64,000 bases of DNA from Paraburkholderia sacchari (GTDB lineage: Bacteria; Pseudomonadota; Gammaproteobacteria; Burkholderiales; Burkholderiaceae). The stretch covers positions 648,499 to 712,498 of the forward strand of contig NZ_JTDB02000001.1 of the NCBI RefSeq assembly GCF_000785435.2, in the 5' to 3' direction. Position numbers and translations under genes: made by a program. This document shows, piece after piece, positions 7,803-17,807 of this stretch; positions within the stretch are counted from its first letter, which is position 1, and each line of letters starts with the position of its first letter. The notes under the pieces were generated by a model that ran no database searches, had not been told where the DNA came from, and was given only the letters and a program-made list of their open reading frames with translations.

Positions 7803-8537
7803 ATGAATCAGGTTCCAAAATTGAGCCGATCGGCCGAAATCAAGGCGCTTCTCGAAGCGGAAATCGAACGCGGCGAACTGGTCCCGGGTGCGACGCTTGA
7901 CGAGCGCGCACTGGCTGCGCGCTTCAATGTGTCTCGTACGCCGATCCGCGAGGCGCTGCAGCAGCTCGCGGCCCAGCAGTACGTGCAAATCGTGCCGCGG
8001 CAGGGCGTATTCGTGAACAAGATGTCGGTGCCGCAACTACGCGATGTGCTCGAGCTTCTCAGCGAGCTGGAGGTCGTGTCGGCCCGTCTGGCAGCGCGGC
8101 GCATGAATGACGCGCAGCGAGCGGCGCTGCAAAAGGCCGTCGACCAGGGCGTGGCGGCATTGCAGGAAAACGATGCGCGCGGGTTCGCGCGCGCCAACGT
8201 GGCATTCCACGAAGTGATCTGCAACGCTTGTCATAACGATTATCTGGCCGATCAGATTCGTTCGATCCGCCGGTTGATTTCGCGTTACAGGCCAAAGCCG
8301 TTTCTGGCGCCAAGCCGGCGCGAAAAGGCTATTGCCGATCACCAGAAACTGGCGCAGGCGTTGCTTTCGGGCGATGAAGCCGCCGCCGAGGCAGCCATGG
8401 CCGAACATTCGCCCGGCGGCGACTCGGGCTTTTCGGAGTTCCTCGCCACGCTGCCGCCTGAATATTTTGCTGGCGCACCCACGTCGGGCCGCGATGACGC
8501 CATTTCTTCGACGGAACCTGTCTTCGAAGACGAGTGA
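7803..8537 (+). CDS. GntR-family regulator, FCD subfamily
   Basis: A 244-residue transcription factor. Residues about 10-75 form the winged helix (IERGELVPGATLDERALAAR, then FNVSRTPIREALQQL), and the C-terminal two-thirds is an FCD all-helical ligand-binding domain with histidines in VAFHEVICNACHND. The start ATG 7803 precedes the conserved LSRSAEIKALLE segment; an upstream start at 7731 would overlap the putative operator. It is closely related in its DNA-binding part to the GntR protein at 14597-15319, so the two may read the same TGGTATACCA-like sites. Such proteins are usually repressors released by a pathway intermediate. Confidence 0.9.
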   Translation: MNQVPKLSRSAEIKALLEAEIERGELVPGATLDERALAARFNVSRTPIREALQQLAAQQYVQIVPRQGVFVNKMSVPQLRDVLELLSELEVVSARLAARRMNDAQRAALQKAVDQGVAALQENDARGFARANVAFHEVICNACHNDYLADQIRSIRRLISRYRPKPFLAPSRREKAIADHQKLAQALLSGDEAAAEAAMAEHSPGGDSGFSEFLATLPPEYFAGAPTSGRDDAISSTEPVFEDE

Positions 8538-8594
8538 CAGGGTGCCAGTCGGTCCAAGCCCGAGTGCACTCGGCAGGGCCCCCAAAACGACGGA

Positions 8595-8618
8595 GCCCTC
8601 GCAAGGGGCGAGGGCTTT
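8595..8618. terminator. Terminator hairpin between convergent genes
   Basis: GCCCTCGC (8595-8602) and GCGAGGGC (8608-8615) enclose a five-base loop and are followed by TTT, ending the gntR transcript. A second perfect inverted repeat, TGCGCCGGC/GCCGGCGCA at 8631-8650, lies just before the end of the leftward operon and may serve that side. Confidence 0.7.
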
Positions 8619-8663
8619 CGTAGACAGTGTTGCGCCGGCAAGCCGGCGCACCTTTACTGAAGC

Positions 8664-9989
<1,326 letters not shown>

Positions 9990-9996
9990 CCTTGCT

Positions 9997-10779
9997 TTAC
10001 TCCGGCTTGACGAGTTTGGCGTTTCCGTCCACGAAATTTTGCAGACGGGCAGCGGTTTCGGGCGAACGCATCATGTTCGAGCTCATGTACTCGAGGAAGA
10101 GGCCGTCCTCGTGCGAGAGATCGTTCACACGCGGCAGCAGGTTCGTGATGCGCCAGTTGGTGTCGGGCACGTTCTGCGCGATCTTCGCGGCGAGTTCCTT
10201 CGCTTGGCCGAGTGCTCCGCCTTCCGGCGTCAGGTAGGTGATGATGTGTTCGCGCTGGCCTTCCTCGGCGCTCAGCAAGCGGCCCGTGAGCATCATGTCA
10301 GCCATCATGGTGTAGCCGACAACGCGCTGGATGCGAACCGTGCCGCCGCCGCCCACGAAGATGCCGCGCTGACCCTCTGGCAGCCCGAAGAAGCAGGTCT
10401 TGTCGCCGACCCGCACATGAGCGGCGGTCGCCAGCTCCAGACCGCCGCCGACGACGGCGCCGTGGAGCGCGGCAACGAACGGAATCGGGCCACGCGCGAT
10501 GAGATCGAACACTTCGTGCCACGTGTGACGCCGGCGCTTTCTCGGGGGCGCCGTCTGTCCGGTGGCCCGCGACAGCGCCTCGCGCAGATCGAGTCCGGCC
10601 GAGAAGTTGCCGCCGTGGCCGTAGATGACACCGCACATGGCTTCGTCGCCGGCGCGGTTGACGGCGTCGCGCAACTGCGAAATCACTTCTTCGTTGATCG
10701 CATTGCGCTTGTCGGGACGATTCAGGCCGATCAACGCCACGGCGCCGTCGAGTTCATAGGTAACCAGGGTTTCGCTCAT
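9997..10779 (-). CDS. Enoyl-CoA hydratase/isomerase family protein
   Basis: A 260-residue crotonase-fold protein. The oxyanion-hole segments are about residues 57-63 (NFSAGLD) and about 108-115 (AVVGGGLELA). In the second conserved region the first catalytic glutamate position reads FGLPEGQRGIF. Seven bases separate it from the dehydrogenase downstream, so hydration and oxidation are translationally coupled. The C-terminus is longer than usual and includes SSNMMRSPETAARLQNF, which resembles crotonases that process bulky acyl groups. The exact reaction (hydratase, isomerase or hydrolase) cannot be fixed. Confidence 0.85.
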   Translation of the reverse strand: MSETLVTYELDGAVALIGLNRPDKRNAINEEVISQLRDAVNRAGDEAMCGVIYGHGGNFSAGLDLREALSRATGQTAPPRKRRRHTWHEVFDLIARGPIPFVAALHGAVVGGGLELATAAHVRVGDKTCFFGLPEGQRGIFVGGGGTVRIQRVVGYTMMADMMLTGRLLSAEEGQREHIITYLTPEGGALGQAKELAAKIAQNVPDTNWRITNLLPRVNDLSHEDGLFLEYMSSNMMRSPETAARLQNFVDGNAKLVKPE

Positions 10780-10843
10780 ACGGCGCTCCGTTGGATAGGT
10801 CCGGTAATGTTCAGTAGGACGGATTGATTGCTTGCGATCGCAG

Positions 10844-11836
10844 TCACAGATCGAGCACGAGACGTTTGCCGTTGCAGCGCGAGACGCATACCTGCATCAC
10901 CTTGCCGGCGTTTTTGTCGGCGTCCGACAGGTAGGTGTCGCGGTGGTGGACTTCGCCGCTGCAGACTCGCGTCGAGCACAGGCCGCAATACCCGGCGCGG
11001 CAGTCGTACATGACATCGACGCCGTTATCGAGCAGTGTGTCGAGTACGGATTTGTCGGCCGGCACGCTCAGTACCTTGCCGGAGGACTTCAGCTCGATCT
11101 CGAAGGCGGTGTCGCCCTCCTGCGGCGCGGCTTCGCTGAACAGTTCGTAATGGAGGTCGCACTCGTGCCAGCCGCGATGGCGCGCAGCGGCGAGCACCGC
11201 GTCGATCATGCCGGCCGGCCCGCACACGTAGATCGGCTGGTTGAGCTGCGCGCCATCGAGCAGCGCGTCGATCGACAGGCGCGTGTCGCTCTCGTCATCG
11301 GCATGCACCACGAGGCGCTCGCCCGCGAAGGCCTGCAGTTCGTCGACGAACGGCAGCGCGTTGCGCGTGCGTCCCGAGAAGTGCAGCGTGTAGTCGCGGT
11401 TCTGTGCGCTCAGTTCCGCAGCCATGGCCGCCATCGGCGTGATGCCGATGCCGCCGGCAATCAGGATGACTGAAGGCGGCGCGGCGAGCGGGAAGTGGTT
11501 GATGGGTGAGCGCACCGTGAGCTTGGTGCCGGTTTGCAGCGTGTGCATGAAGCGCGAGCCGCCACGACCCTCGTCCTCGCGCCGGATGCCCAGACGGTAC
11601 GCGCGCACGCCGGTGCGCGTGTCTTGCTGCGGATCAGTGTTGATCAGCGAATACGAACGCCACTGTGCGACGCCGTTGTCGGCAGCCGGAACCTCAACCT
11701 GGATATGCGCGCCCGGCTCGAAGCCCGGCAGCAACGCGCCGTCCTCGGCCTCGAGCGTGAAGGACTTGATCAGCGAGGTGGACGCGTCAACCGACGCGAC
11801 ACGCAGCTTGAGAGTAGGTGCGAGCATGGTGGTCAT
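10844..11836 (-). CDS. Oxygenase reductase, PDR type (FMN/NAD plus C-terminal [2Fe-2S])
   Basis: A 330-residue electron-transfer protein ordered as in phthalate dioxygenase reductase. A ferredoxin-reductase barrel (RSYSLIN flavin motif) comes first, then the nucleotide domain (LIAGGIGITPMAAM, VCGPAGMID), and last a plant-type ferredoxin with cysteines in CRAGYCGLC and a later C in VMQVCVSRC. Start ATG 11836 overlaps the stop of the upstream oxygenase by four bases (ATGA), so the two are translationally coupled and surely work together. It may also feed the orphan Rieske oxygenase at 4733. Confidence 0.92.
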   Translation of the reverse strand: MTTMLAPTLKLRVASVDASTSLIKSFTLEAEDGALLPGFEPGAHIQVEVPAADNGVAQWRSYSLINTDPQQDTRTGVRAYRLGIRREDEGRGGSRFMHTLQTGTKLTVRSPINHFPLAAPPSVILIAGGIGITPMAAMAAELSAQNRDYTLHFSGRTRNALPFVDELQAFAGERLVVHADDESDTRLSIDALLDGAQLNQPIYVCGPAGMIDAVLAAARHRGWHECDLHYELFSEAAPQEGDTAFEIELKSSGKVLSVPADKSVLDTLLDNGVDVMYDCRAGYCGLCSTRVCSGEVHHRDTYLSDADKNAGKVMQVCVSRCNGKRLVLDL

Positions 11837-13086
11837 GGCAACGGGTCTTGCTTTGTATCCGCCAGGGAGCGCCAGTCGCCGCCGGCCTGCAGCACGCCGC
11901 CGACCGAGACGGCCTTCGAATAATCGAGTTCCGGGCTGTCGGCGAGCGTCGGCGTCTTGCCGGACATGAACTCGCGCACGGCCTTCAGCAGCAGCGCACG
12001 CACGCGCAGCACGGCGCCATCGGCCGAGCAAAGCTGTTCCTGGGTGCGGTCGTAGATCGGGCCCTGGCCGAGGAACATCGCGAAGTCTTCCGTGCCGAGG
12101 TGCTGATAAAAGCCGGTCGCGTGACCGCGCTTCATCAGGTCGCGGTTCTGGCCGAACGATTCCTCGCGCGTCCCCGGGGGCAGCGGCGGGAAGTTCCAGA
12201 CGTCCGGCGTGGCCGACATGATGGTCATGCCGAGCGGGCGGTGCGGGTTGTACTGGATGAACCACGCGCGGTGTGTGACGTCGTCGACCGGAGTCGAGAA
12301 GAACACCGTCGTCGGGCCCTTCGCGTCGGGCGGGCAGATGATGCCGTACCAGGGCATCACGAAGTTGTTCACGCGCGCATAGACCTTCTCGTCCGGCAGG
12401 TCGCGCAGGGCCGCATAGCGATAGCCGTACGGGCGATCCTCGAAGTCGAAGCGCGGCGCGAGCGCCTTCGTCATGATCATGCGTTCGTTGCCGCCGCCCG
12501 CAGTGATCTGCGTGGTCGACTCGTGCAGCACGCCCACGTGCGACGAATCCATCGAGGCCTCGACCGCCTGGACCCAGTTCGTCGGCACTTCGACGCTCGT
12601 CACCGAGCGGTGTTCCGGCCCGAGGTCCATGAACGGCAACTCCGGGAACGGCGGCGCAATTTCGCCCTTGCCGAGCCACACCCAGACCACGCCGCCACGC
12701 TCCACGACGCGATACTGGCTGGTCTTCACGCGCTTGCAGAACTGCGCCTGATCGCCGACCTGGTTCGGCGCCTCGACCACGGCCCCCGATGCATCGATCT
12801 TCCAGCCGTGGAAGATGCAGCGCAGGCCGTTGTGTTCGTTGCGCGCCATCATCAGCGACGTGCGGCGGTGCGGGCACAGCTCGTCGACGACGCCGACATG
12901 GCCGTCGGTGGCGCGGAACGCCACGTAGCGGGTGCCGAGCAGGCGCACCAGTACGGGCGAACCGTCGGCTTCCAGTTTGGCCGAGGGCACGGCCGGAATC
13001 CAGTAATGCTGGCGGATCATCTCGCCCATCGGCGCGCCGTTCTCGACGCGCGTGAGCAGTTCGTTGTCTTCGCGGCTCATAGCCAT
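11833..13086 (-). CDS. Rieske non-haem iron oxygenase, oxygenase subunit
   Basis: A 417-residue oxygenase. Rieske ligands are C71-x-H73 (CPHRRTSL) and C90-x2-H93 (CIFHGWK); the catalytic iron site is D180, H183 and H188 (DSSHVGVLH). The N-terminal GAPMGEMIRQHYWIPA again puts it in the phthalate dioxygenase-like group of monocomponent oxygenases served by PDR-type reductases. It overlaps the reductase gene and follows an amidohydrolase gene in the same leftward operon. Ring dihydroxylation or O-demethylation are both possible. Confidence 0.92.
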   Translation of the reverse strand: MAMSREDNELLTRVENGAPMGEMIRQHYWIPAVPSAKLEADGSPVLVRLLGTRYVAFRATDGHVGVVDELCPHRRTSLMMARNEHNGLRCIFHGWKIDASGAVVEAPNQVGDQAQFCKRVKTSQYRVVERGGVVWVWLGKGEIAPPFPELPFMDLGPEHRSVTSVEVPTNWVQAVEASMDSSHVGVLHESTTQITAGGGNERMIMTKALAPRFDFEDRPYGYRYAALRDLPDEKVYARVNNFVMPWYGIICPPDAKGPTTVFFSTPVDDVTHRAWFIQYNPHRPLGMTIMSATPDVWNFPPLPPGTREESFGQNRDLMKRGHATGFYQHLGTEDFAMFLGQGPIYDRTQEQLCSADGAVLRVRALLLKAVREFMSGKTPTLADSPELDYSKAVSVGGVLQAGGDWRSLADTKQDPLP

Positions 13087-13119
13087 GATGAGTACTCCTC
13101 GCGGTGTGCGCGTCGCGCG

Positions 13120-14121
13120 TCAGGCCTTGTAGTTACGGAATGCGCGCGTGTAGACGCGTGTGCAGTTGCATTCGAAGATGTTCTTGCGCTGCGCTTCGGT
13201 CAGCCATTCGATGCCTTCGATCACCGGCTTCATGTCGTCGTAGTCGCGGCCCGAGACCGGGTCCCGCGCGCTGCCGGTGCCCGGCTTCTCAGTGCCGAAC
13301 ATGACGTTGTCGGTGCCGGCCACTTTCAGCAGCAGTTCGATCGAATCCTTCGAGTAGTTGCAGGTGTCGAAGTAGAGCTTCTTCAACTGATCGTCGAACG
13401 ACACCGGGCTGTTGCGGCGCGCTGCCCATGCACGGAAACGGCCCATCTGGTAGGGGATGCCGCCGCCGCCGTGCGCGACCACGATCTTCAGGTTCGGATA
13501 CTTCTCGAACACCTTCGATTCGAGCAGCGAAATGACGGCGATATTCTCTTCGTTGATGAACTTCAGCGTGTACGACTCGCGCGGATTGCAACTGCCGGCC
13601 GAGTGGATCAGCGCGGGTACGTCGAGTTCGGTCATCGCGTCATACAGCGGGTACCAGAACGGGTCGCCGAGGCCAGCCGGCGCCGGGCCTTCGCCTTCGG
13701 TCGGGTCCGGGTTCAGCAGGGTGCCGACGAAGCCGAGTTCGTTGACGCAGCGCTTGAGTTCGGCGACGCAGTGCTCGGCCGGCGACTCATTCATGAACTG
13801 CGGCAGGCCGGCCACGCCACGGAAACGGTCCGGGAACATGTCGACGAAGCGCTTGATCAGGTCGTTGCAGTGACGCGTCCACAGCTGCGTGACGCGCGAC
13901 GGCTTGACTGAGTGCATCTGAAGGTAGGGGCGCGGTGAGATGAACTGCACGTCGGTGCCGACTGCATCCATGCTGCGCACGAGTTCCTCGGCCTGCTTGC
14001 GCACCGCCTCGTCGGGGATGTTTGGGGTGGCTGACGGATTCGCCCGGCCGCCGACGAGTTCCGCCATGTAGCGGAAGCTTTGCGGTGGCATGACGACGTG
14101 GGCGTGGGAATCGATGATCAT
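13120..14121 (-). CDS. Amidohydrolase-2 family protein (ACMSD/LigJ-like)
   Basis: A 333-residue TIM-barrel metal enzyme. The N-terminal DSHAHVVMPP supplies HxH metal ligands; later features are ALIHSAGS, the VVAHGGGGIPYQMGR histidine, and the FGTEKPG region near the C-terminal aspartate. The family contains decarboxylases (ACMSD, 5-carboxyvanillate decarboxylase) and hydratases such as 4-oxalomesaconate hydratase in meta-cleavage pathways. With a LigB-type dioxygenase and RraA-type aldolases across the divergent promoter, a hydratase or decarboxylase step after ring cleavage is the best guess. The exact reaction is open. Confidence 0.82.
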   Translation of the reverse strand: MIIDSHAHVVMPPQSFRYMAELVGGRANPSATPNIPDEAVRKQAEELVRSMDAVGTDVQFISPRPYLQMHSVKPSRVTQLWTRHCNDLIKRFVDMFPDRFRGVAGLPQFMNESPAEHCVAELKRCVNELGFVGTLLNPDPTEGEGPAPAGLGDPFWYPLYDAMTELDVPALIHSAGSCNPRESYTLKFINEENIAVISLLESKVFEKYPNLKIVVAHGGGGIPYQMGRFRAWAARRNSPVSFDDQLKKLYFDTCNYSKDSIELLLKVAGTDNVMFGTEKPGTGSARDPVSGRDYDDMKPVIEGIEWLTEAQRKNIFECNCTRVYTRAFRNYKA

Positions 14122-14182
14122 GGTTGAGCCTCAGTTCGGTAGGGGTCTTCAGTTAAACGGTGAGCCAAAGGGTTTGCGGCGC

Positions 14183-14560
14183 TTACGCGATCACCGCAAG
14201 GGTTTCGAGCTGGATGACCATGCCGTGCTGCAGGTCGTACACGGTGACATGGCGTGCCGGGCGATGCGCGGCATCGGGCCACAAGGCAAGCCAGTGCTCG
14301 TTGATGTGTTCGCGCACCGAGTCGTCCTTGATGTAGACGGCGAGTTTCACTACGTGGTCCAGCGTGGCCCCGCCTGCCTCGAGGAAGCGCTTGATGTTCG
14401 CGAATGCGAGACGCACCTGTTCTGCCGGGGCATCGGCGAGCTTGCCGGTGGCGGGATCCTTGCCGGCGATCGCCGACGAGCACAGCACATTGCCAACGCG
14501 TGAGCCGACCGGAATCGGCACCTTGTGCGTGAGGCCTGGAACATCGATGGATTGGGGCAT
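14183..14560 (-). CDS. RidA/YjgF/Rid-family protein
   Basis: A 125-residue Rid-fold protein with GNVLCSSAIAGKDPATGKL, FANIKRFLEAGGATLDHVVK and a C-terminal HGMVIQLETLAV. The start is ATG 14560, with GGAGAAG just ahead; a longer frame to 14590 lacks a site. The arginine of canonical imine deaminases (near R105) appears to be replaced in the ARHVTVYDLQHG stretch, so deaminase activity is uncertain. Rid proteins inside meta-cleavage operons often act as enamine or enol hydrolases or tautomerases, which fits here. Confidence 0.82.
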   Translation of the reverse strand: MPQSIDVPGLTHKVPIPVGSRVGNVLCSSAIAGKDPATGKLADAPAEQVRLAFANIKRFLEAGGATLDHVVKLAVYIKDDSVREHINEHWLALWPDAAHRPARHVTVYDLQHGMVIQLETLAVIA

Positions 14561-14596
14561 GTCTTCTCCGTGGATTCGTTGAGATGGCAAGGCCTG

Positions 14597-15319
14597 TCAG
14601 TCCTCGCCGGTATCGAAGAAGTGGCGCGGCACGGCCGCGAGGAATTCGGAGAAACCGGACGTGCCGGCCGGGACGTGCTTCATCATGGCTTCGGCTGCCT
14701 GGGCTTCGTGGCCGTCCTGGATGGCGCGCGCGATCTCGAAGTGCTCTTGCAGCGAACGCGTGATCTGGCTGCGGTTGCGCAGGTCGGCCACGCGGTAACG
14801 TGCCGAACGGCGGCGAGCGGTGCGGATCTGCTCGGCCAGGTACTGGTTGCGGCTGCCTTCGTAAATCAGCTCGTGAAACCGCGTGTTGGCTAGCGCATAC
14901 TGGGACGCATCCCCTGCCACGGCGGCCTGCTGGCACACCACCAGCATCTGGTCGAGTTGTTCGCGCAGCTCGTCGCTGGCGCGGCGCGCGGCGAAACGCG
15001 CACACAGCGCCTCGAGCTCGCCAATGTATTCCAGCATGGCGCGCACTTCTGCAATCGTCAGCCGCGCCACTGTGATGCCCTGGCGCGGCGAGACGACCAC
15101 CAGTTCACGCGCGATCAGGTGCTGAAGCGCCTCGCGTACTGGCGTGCGAGACACATTGAAGCGGGCGGCGAGCGCGCGCTCGTCGATCGGCGCGCCCGGG
15201 GGGAGTTCACCCCGCTCGATAGCAGCCTCCAGCGTGGCGCGAATATCGCTTGCGCGACTCGCACTGCTGCGCGCGGGAGCTTCGCTGCGCTCGAGGGTGG
15301 GCTCGGCTGGAAGTTTCAT
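14597..15319 (-). CDS. GntR-family regulator, FCD subfamily
   Basis: A 240-residue regulator: winged helix at about 22-90 (IERGELPPGAPIDERALAAR, FNVSRTPVREALQHL) and FCD domain with NTRFHELIYEGSRNQYL. It is first in the leftward operon and faces the large rightward operon across a 311-base gap with several TGGTATRCCA-like sites, so it probably governs both directions and itself. It is a paralogue of the protein at 7803. Confidence 0.9.
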   Translation of the reverse strand: MKLPAEPTLERSEAPARSSASRASDIRATLEAAIERGELPPGAPIDERALAARFNVSRTPVREALQHLIARELVVVSPRQGITVARLTIAEVRAMLEYIGELEALCARFAARRASDELREQLDQMLVVCQQAAVAGDASQYALANTRFHELIYEGSRNQYLAEQIRTARRRSARYRVADLRNRSQITRSLQEHFEIARAIQDGHEAQAAEAMMKHVPAGTSGFSEFLAAVPRHFFDTGED

Positions 15320-15354
15320 TGAGGAGTGAATGCTCAGGTGTTTTCAGGTGTAGA

Positions 15355-15596
15355 AAATATACCACCAATTATTTGTGGCATTCAACGCCGCGTTTGTCTC
15401 GATGTTGTCAGGTCCCTCTTCGTGGGATTGGGTAATTCAAAAAAATCTTTATAAATCAATTAAATATCAGGATTTTACGGGGCGTGCGGAGGGTGTCGTA
15501 GGGAAAGTACCAGGGTGGGATTTTGGCGCTTGGTGTATTGAAAAGGCCATGTTTGTATGCCAGAATCCGTCAAGTCACGGCGGTTCTGGTATGCCA
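15355..15596. promoter_or_regulatory. Divergent promoter region with GntR-type operator candidates
   Basis: Between the gntR gene and the acyl-CoA synthetase gene lie AAATATACCA (15355-15364), TTGTATGCCA (15553-15562) and TGGTATGCCA (15587-15596), the last two 34 bases apart and immediately before the synthetase gene. A TTGTGGCATTCAA stretch at about 15374-15386 resembles the site at 1699-1710. An A/T-rich patch at 15437-15475 could hold the rightward promoter. The arrangement suits repression of both operons. Confidence 0.55.
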
Positions 15597-15630
15597 GAGC
15601 CGGTTCAGTCAACACCACAGGTCAGACCAG

Positions 15631-17781
15631 ATGAGCAAGAGCCTTTTAGATGTAGCCGGCGTGCAGCCTGTAGAGCGTGTGCTCAAGCCGAAATCGATTG
15701 CGATCGTCGGCGCATCCGCCGATCCGCGTGCTTTCGGTAACTTCGTGCTGCAGAACCTCGAGCGGTTCGGTTATGCGGGCGATATCCATCTCGTGTCGCG
15801 CAGCAGCCAGGAAATCAACGGCCGCGCCTGCGTTAACAGTGTCGAGTCGCTGCCGCAAGGCGTCGATCTGGTGGTGCTGTGCATTCCCGAGTCGGGCGTG
15901 CTCGATACGGTGCGCACGCTCGGCACGCTGAAGGCGGGCGCCGCTGTGATCTTCGCGTCCGGCTATGCCGAGGCCGGCGACGCAGGCCGCGCGAAGCAGG
16001 AAGAGCTGGCACGCGTCGCGGCAGAAGGCGGCGTCGCGTTGATCGGTCCGAACTGCATGGGCTTCACGAACTTCGAAGCCGGCGTGCCGGTGACCTTCGA
16101 AGCCGTGGCGCCGTACCCGGCCCGAGGGCGCCGTGGCGTGGGCGTGGTGGCGCAAAGCGGCGCGATGGCCGCGAACCTGCGCGACGCCTTCATGGGCCGT
16201 GGCCAGCCGATGACGGCAACCGTCTCGACCGGCAACGAGGCAAGCCTCGGTATCGAAGACTATCTGGCGTGGTTCATCGCCGATCCGCAAACGAGCGCGA
16301 TAGCGGTCTATGCCGAACAGATCCGCCGTCCGCAGACCTTCCTGCAACTGGCACGTGAAGCGCGCGCCGCAGGCAAGCCGATCGTGATGCTGATGCCAGG
16401 CAAGAGCGCGCGTGCGCGTGAGGCGGCGCAGTCGCACACTGGCGCACTGGCCGGGGACCACGCGAGCGCGAGCGTCCTGCTGGCGCGCGAAGGCGTAGTG
16501 GTGGTCGATTCGCTCGACGAGCTCTTCGACACAACGACGATCCTGGCGCGCTTCCCGGTGCCACCGGCGGCCGGCACGGCCGTCATGACGGCTTCGGGTG
16601 CGGTCAAGAACATCACGCTCGATTTCGCCGAGGACATCGGCCTGACGCTGCCGCGCCTGACCGAGCCGACCATCCAGAAGCTGACCGGACTGCTGCCTGA
16701 CTACGCCGTGGCCGACAATCCGCTCGACTACACGACGATCGGCGTGCGCAACCCGGGCCTGATCGGCGAGCTGATCGACACGGTGCTGGCCGATCCGAAT
16801 ATCGGCTCGCTGGTGCTCTCGATCATGGGCGGCCCGTCGATCGCCCAGCGCGACAAGGCGGACCACCTCGTGCCGGCACTCGCACGCGCAACGAAGCCGG
16901 CGGTGCTTGCGGTGATGGGCGACAACAACAAGCTCGAAGACTTCTTCACGGAAGCGATCGCCGCGAGCGGCGTGCCGTTCTTCCGTTCGCCGGACCGCGC
17001 CCTGCGCGCCTGCGCCCGCGTGGCCGCTTACGGCGAATCGCTGGCGCGCGCGGAACGCGCCCGCACCGATGCGCCGAAGGCCATCCCGCTGCCGGGTGCC
17101 GTGCCGCCGAACGGCATCTTCGCCGAATACCAGGGCAAGGGGTGGCTCGCCGCGGCCGGTCTGCCGGTGCCAAAGGGCGGCCTCGCGAAGTCGCTCGACG
17201 AAGCGCTCAGGATTGCAGATGAAATCGGCTACCCGGTGGTGCTCAAGGCCCAGGCGAGCGAGCTGCCCCACAAGAGCGACGTGGGTGGCGTGGTGGTCGG
17301 CATCGCCGACGCTGCTGCGCTGCACGCAGGCTGGGAAAAGCTGCACACGAGCGTGAAGTCGCACCGTCCCGAACTGGTGCTCGACGGCGCGCTGGTCGAG
17401 GCGATGGGCCCGCGCGGACTGGAACTGGTGGTGGGTGCCAGGCGAGACGCCGACTGGGGGCCGGTTGTCCTGGTCGGTCTTGGCGGCATCTTTATCGAAG
17501 TGCTGAAGGACGTGCGCCTCGTGCCGGCCGACATGTCGGAAGAGGACATTGTCATCGAACTCGGTCGCCTCAAGGCCGCGGCGATGCTCGAAGGCGTGCG
17601 CGGCGCCGCGGGCGTGGACGTGAAGGCGGTGGCGAAGGCCGTGGCAGCGATAGCCGACCAGATGCGTGCCAACCCCGAAATCACGGAAATCGACGTTAAC
17701 CCCCTGGTTGTCTATCCGGACCGCGTGCTGGCGCTCGACGCCCTCGTGGTCTGCGGCGCCCAGAGTCCCGCACATCACTGA
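15631..17781 (+). CDS. Acyl-CoA synthetase, NDP-forming (fused alpha-beta type)
   Basis: A 716-residue ligase that activates a carboxylic acid to its CoA thioester using ATP and forming ADP. Order: CoA-binding Rossmann domain (SIAIVGASADPRAFGNFV), succinyl-CoA-synthetase-like flavodoxin domain, the SHTGALAGD segment with the presumed phospho-histidine H269, and a C-terminal ATP-grasp domain (PVVLKAQASELPHKSDVGGV, VGLGGIFIEVLKDV, EIDVNPL). ATG 15631 is chosen; the frame extends upstream over the operators but only with TTG starts. As first gene of the rightward operon it probably commits the substrate or a ring-derived acid to the CoA route. Relatives include pimeloyl- and feruloyl-CoA ligases of this class. 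Confidence 0.9.
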   Translation: MSKSLLDVAGVQPVERVLKPKSIAIVGASADPRAFGNFVLQNLERFGYAGDIHLVSRSSQEINGRACVNSVESLPQGVDLVVLCIPESGVLDTVRTLGTLKAGAAVIFASGYAEAGDAGRAKQEELARVAAEGGVALIGPNCMGFTNFEAGVPVTFEAVAPYPARGRRGVGVVAQSGAMAANLRDAFMGRGQPMTATVSTGNEASLGIEDYLAWFIADPQTSAIAVYAEQIRRPQTFLQLAREARAAGKPIVMLMPGKSARAREAAQSHTGALAGDHASASVLLAREGVVVVDSLDELFDTTTILARFPVPPAAGTAVMTASGAVKNITLDFAEDIGLTLPRLTEPTIQKLTGLLPDYAVADNPLDYTTIGVRNPGLIGELIDTVLADPNIGSLVLSIMGGPSIAQRDKADHLVPALARATKPAVLAVMGDNNKLEDFFTEAIAASGVPFFRSPDRALRACARVAAYGESLARAERARTDAPKAIPLPGAVPPNGIFAEYQGKGWLAAAGLPVPKGGLAKSLDEALRIADEIGYPVVLKAQASELPHKSDVGGVVVGIADAAALHAGWEKLHTSVKSHRPELVLDGALVEAMGPRGLELVVGARRDADWGPVVLVGLGGIFIEVLKDVRLVPADMSEEDIVIELGRLKAAAMLEGVRGAAGVDVKAVAKAVAAIADQMRANPEITEIDVNPLVVYPDRVLALDALVVCGAQSPAHH

Positions 17782-17807
17782 GCCCCGGGTCTGAGGAGAC
17801 ACATCGA

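Noticed and set aside
10844..12877. A 677-codon minus-strand frame suggesting an extended reductase
   Set aside because: The first half is an out-of-frame reading of the Rieske gene; the real reductase starts at ATG 11836 with ATGA overlap.
11818..13911. A 697-codon open frame on the plus strand over the Rieske oxygenase and amidohydrolase genes
   Set aside because: It crosses two well-supported minus-strand genes and has no recognisable domain.
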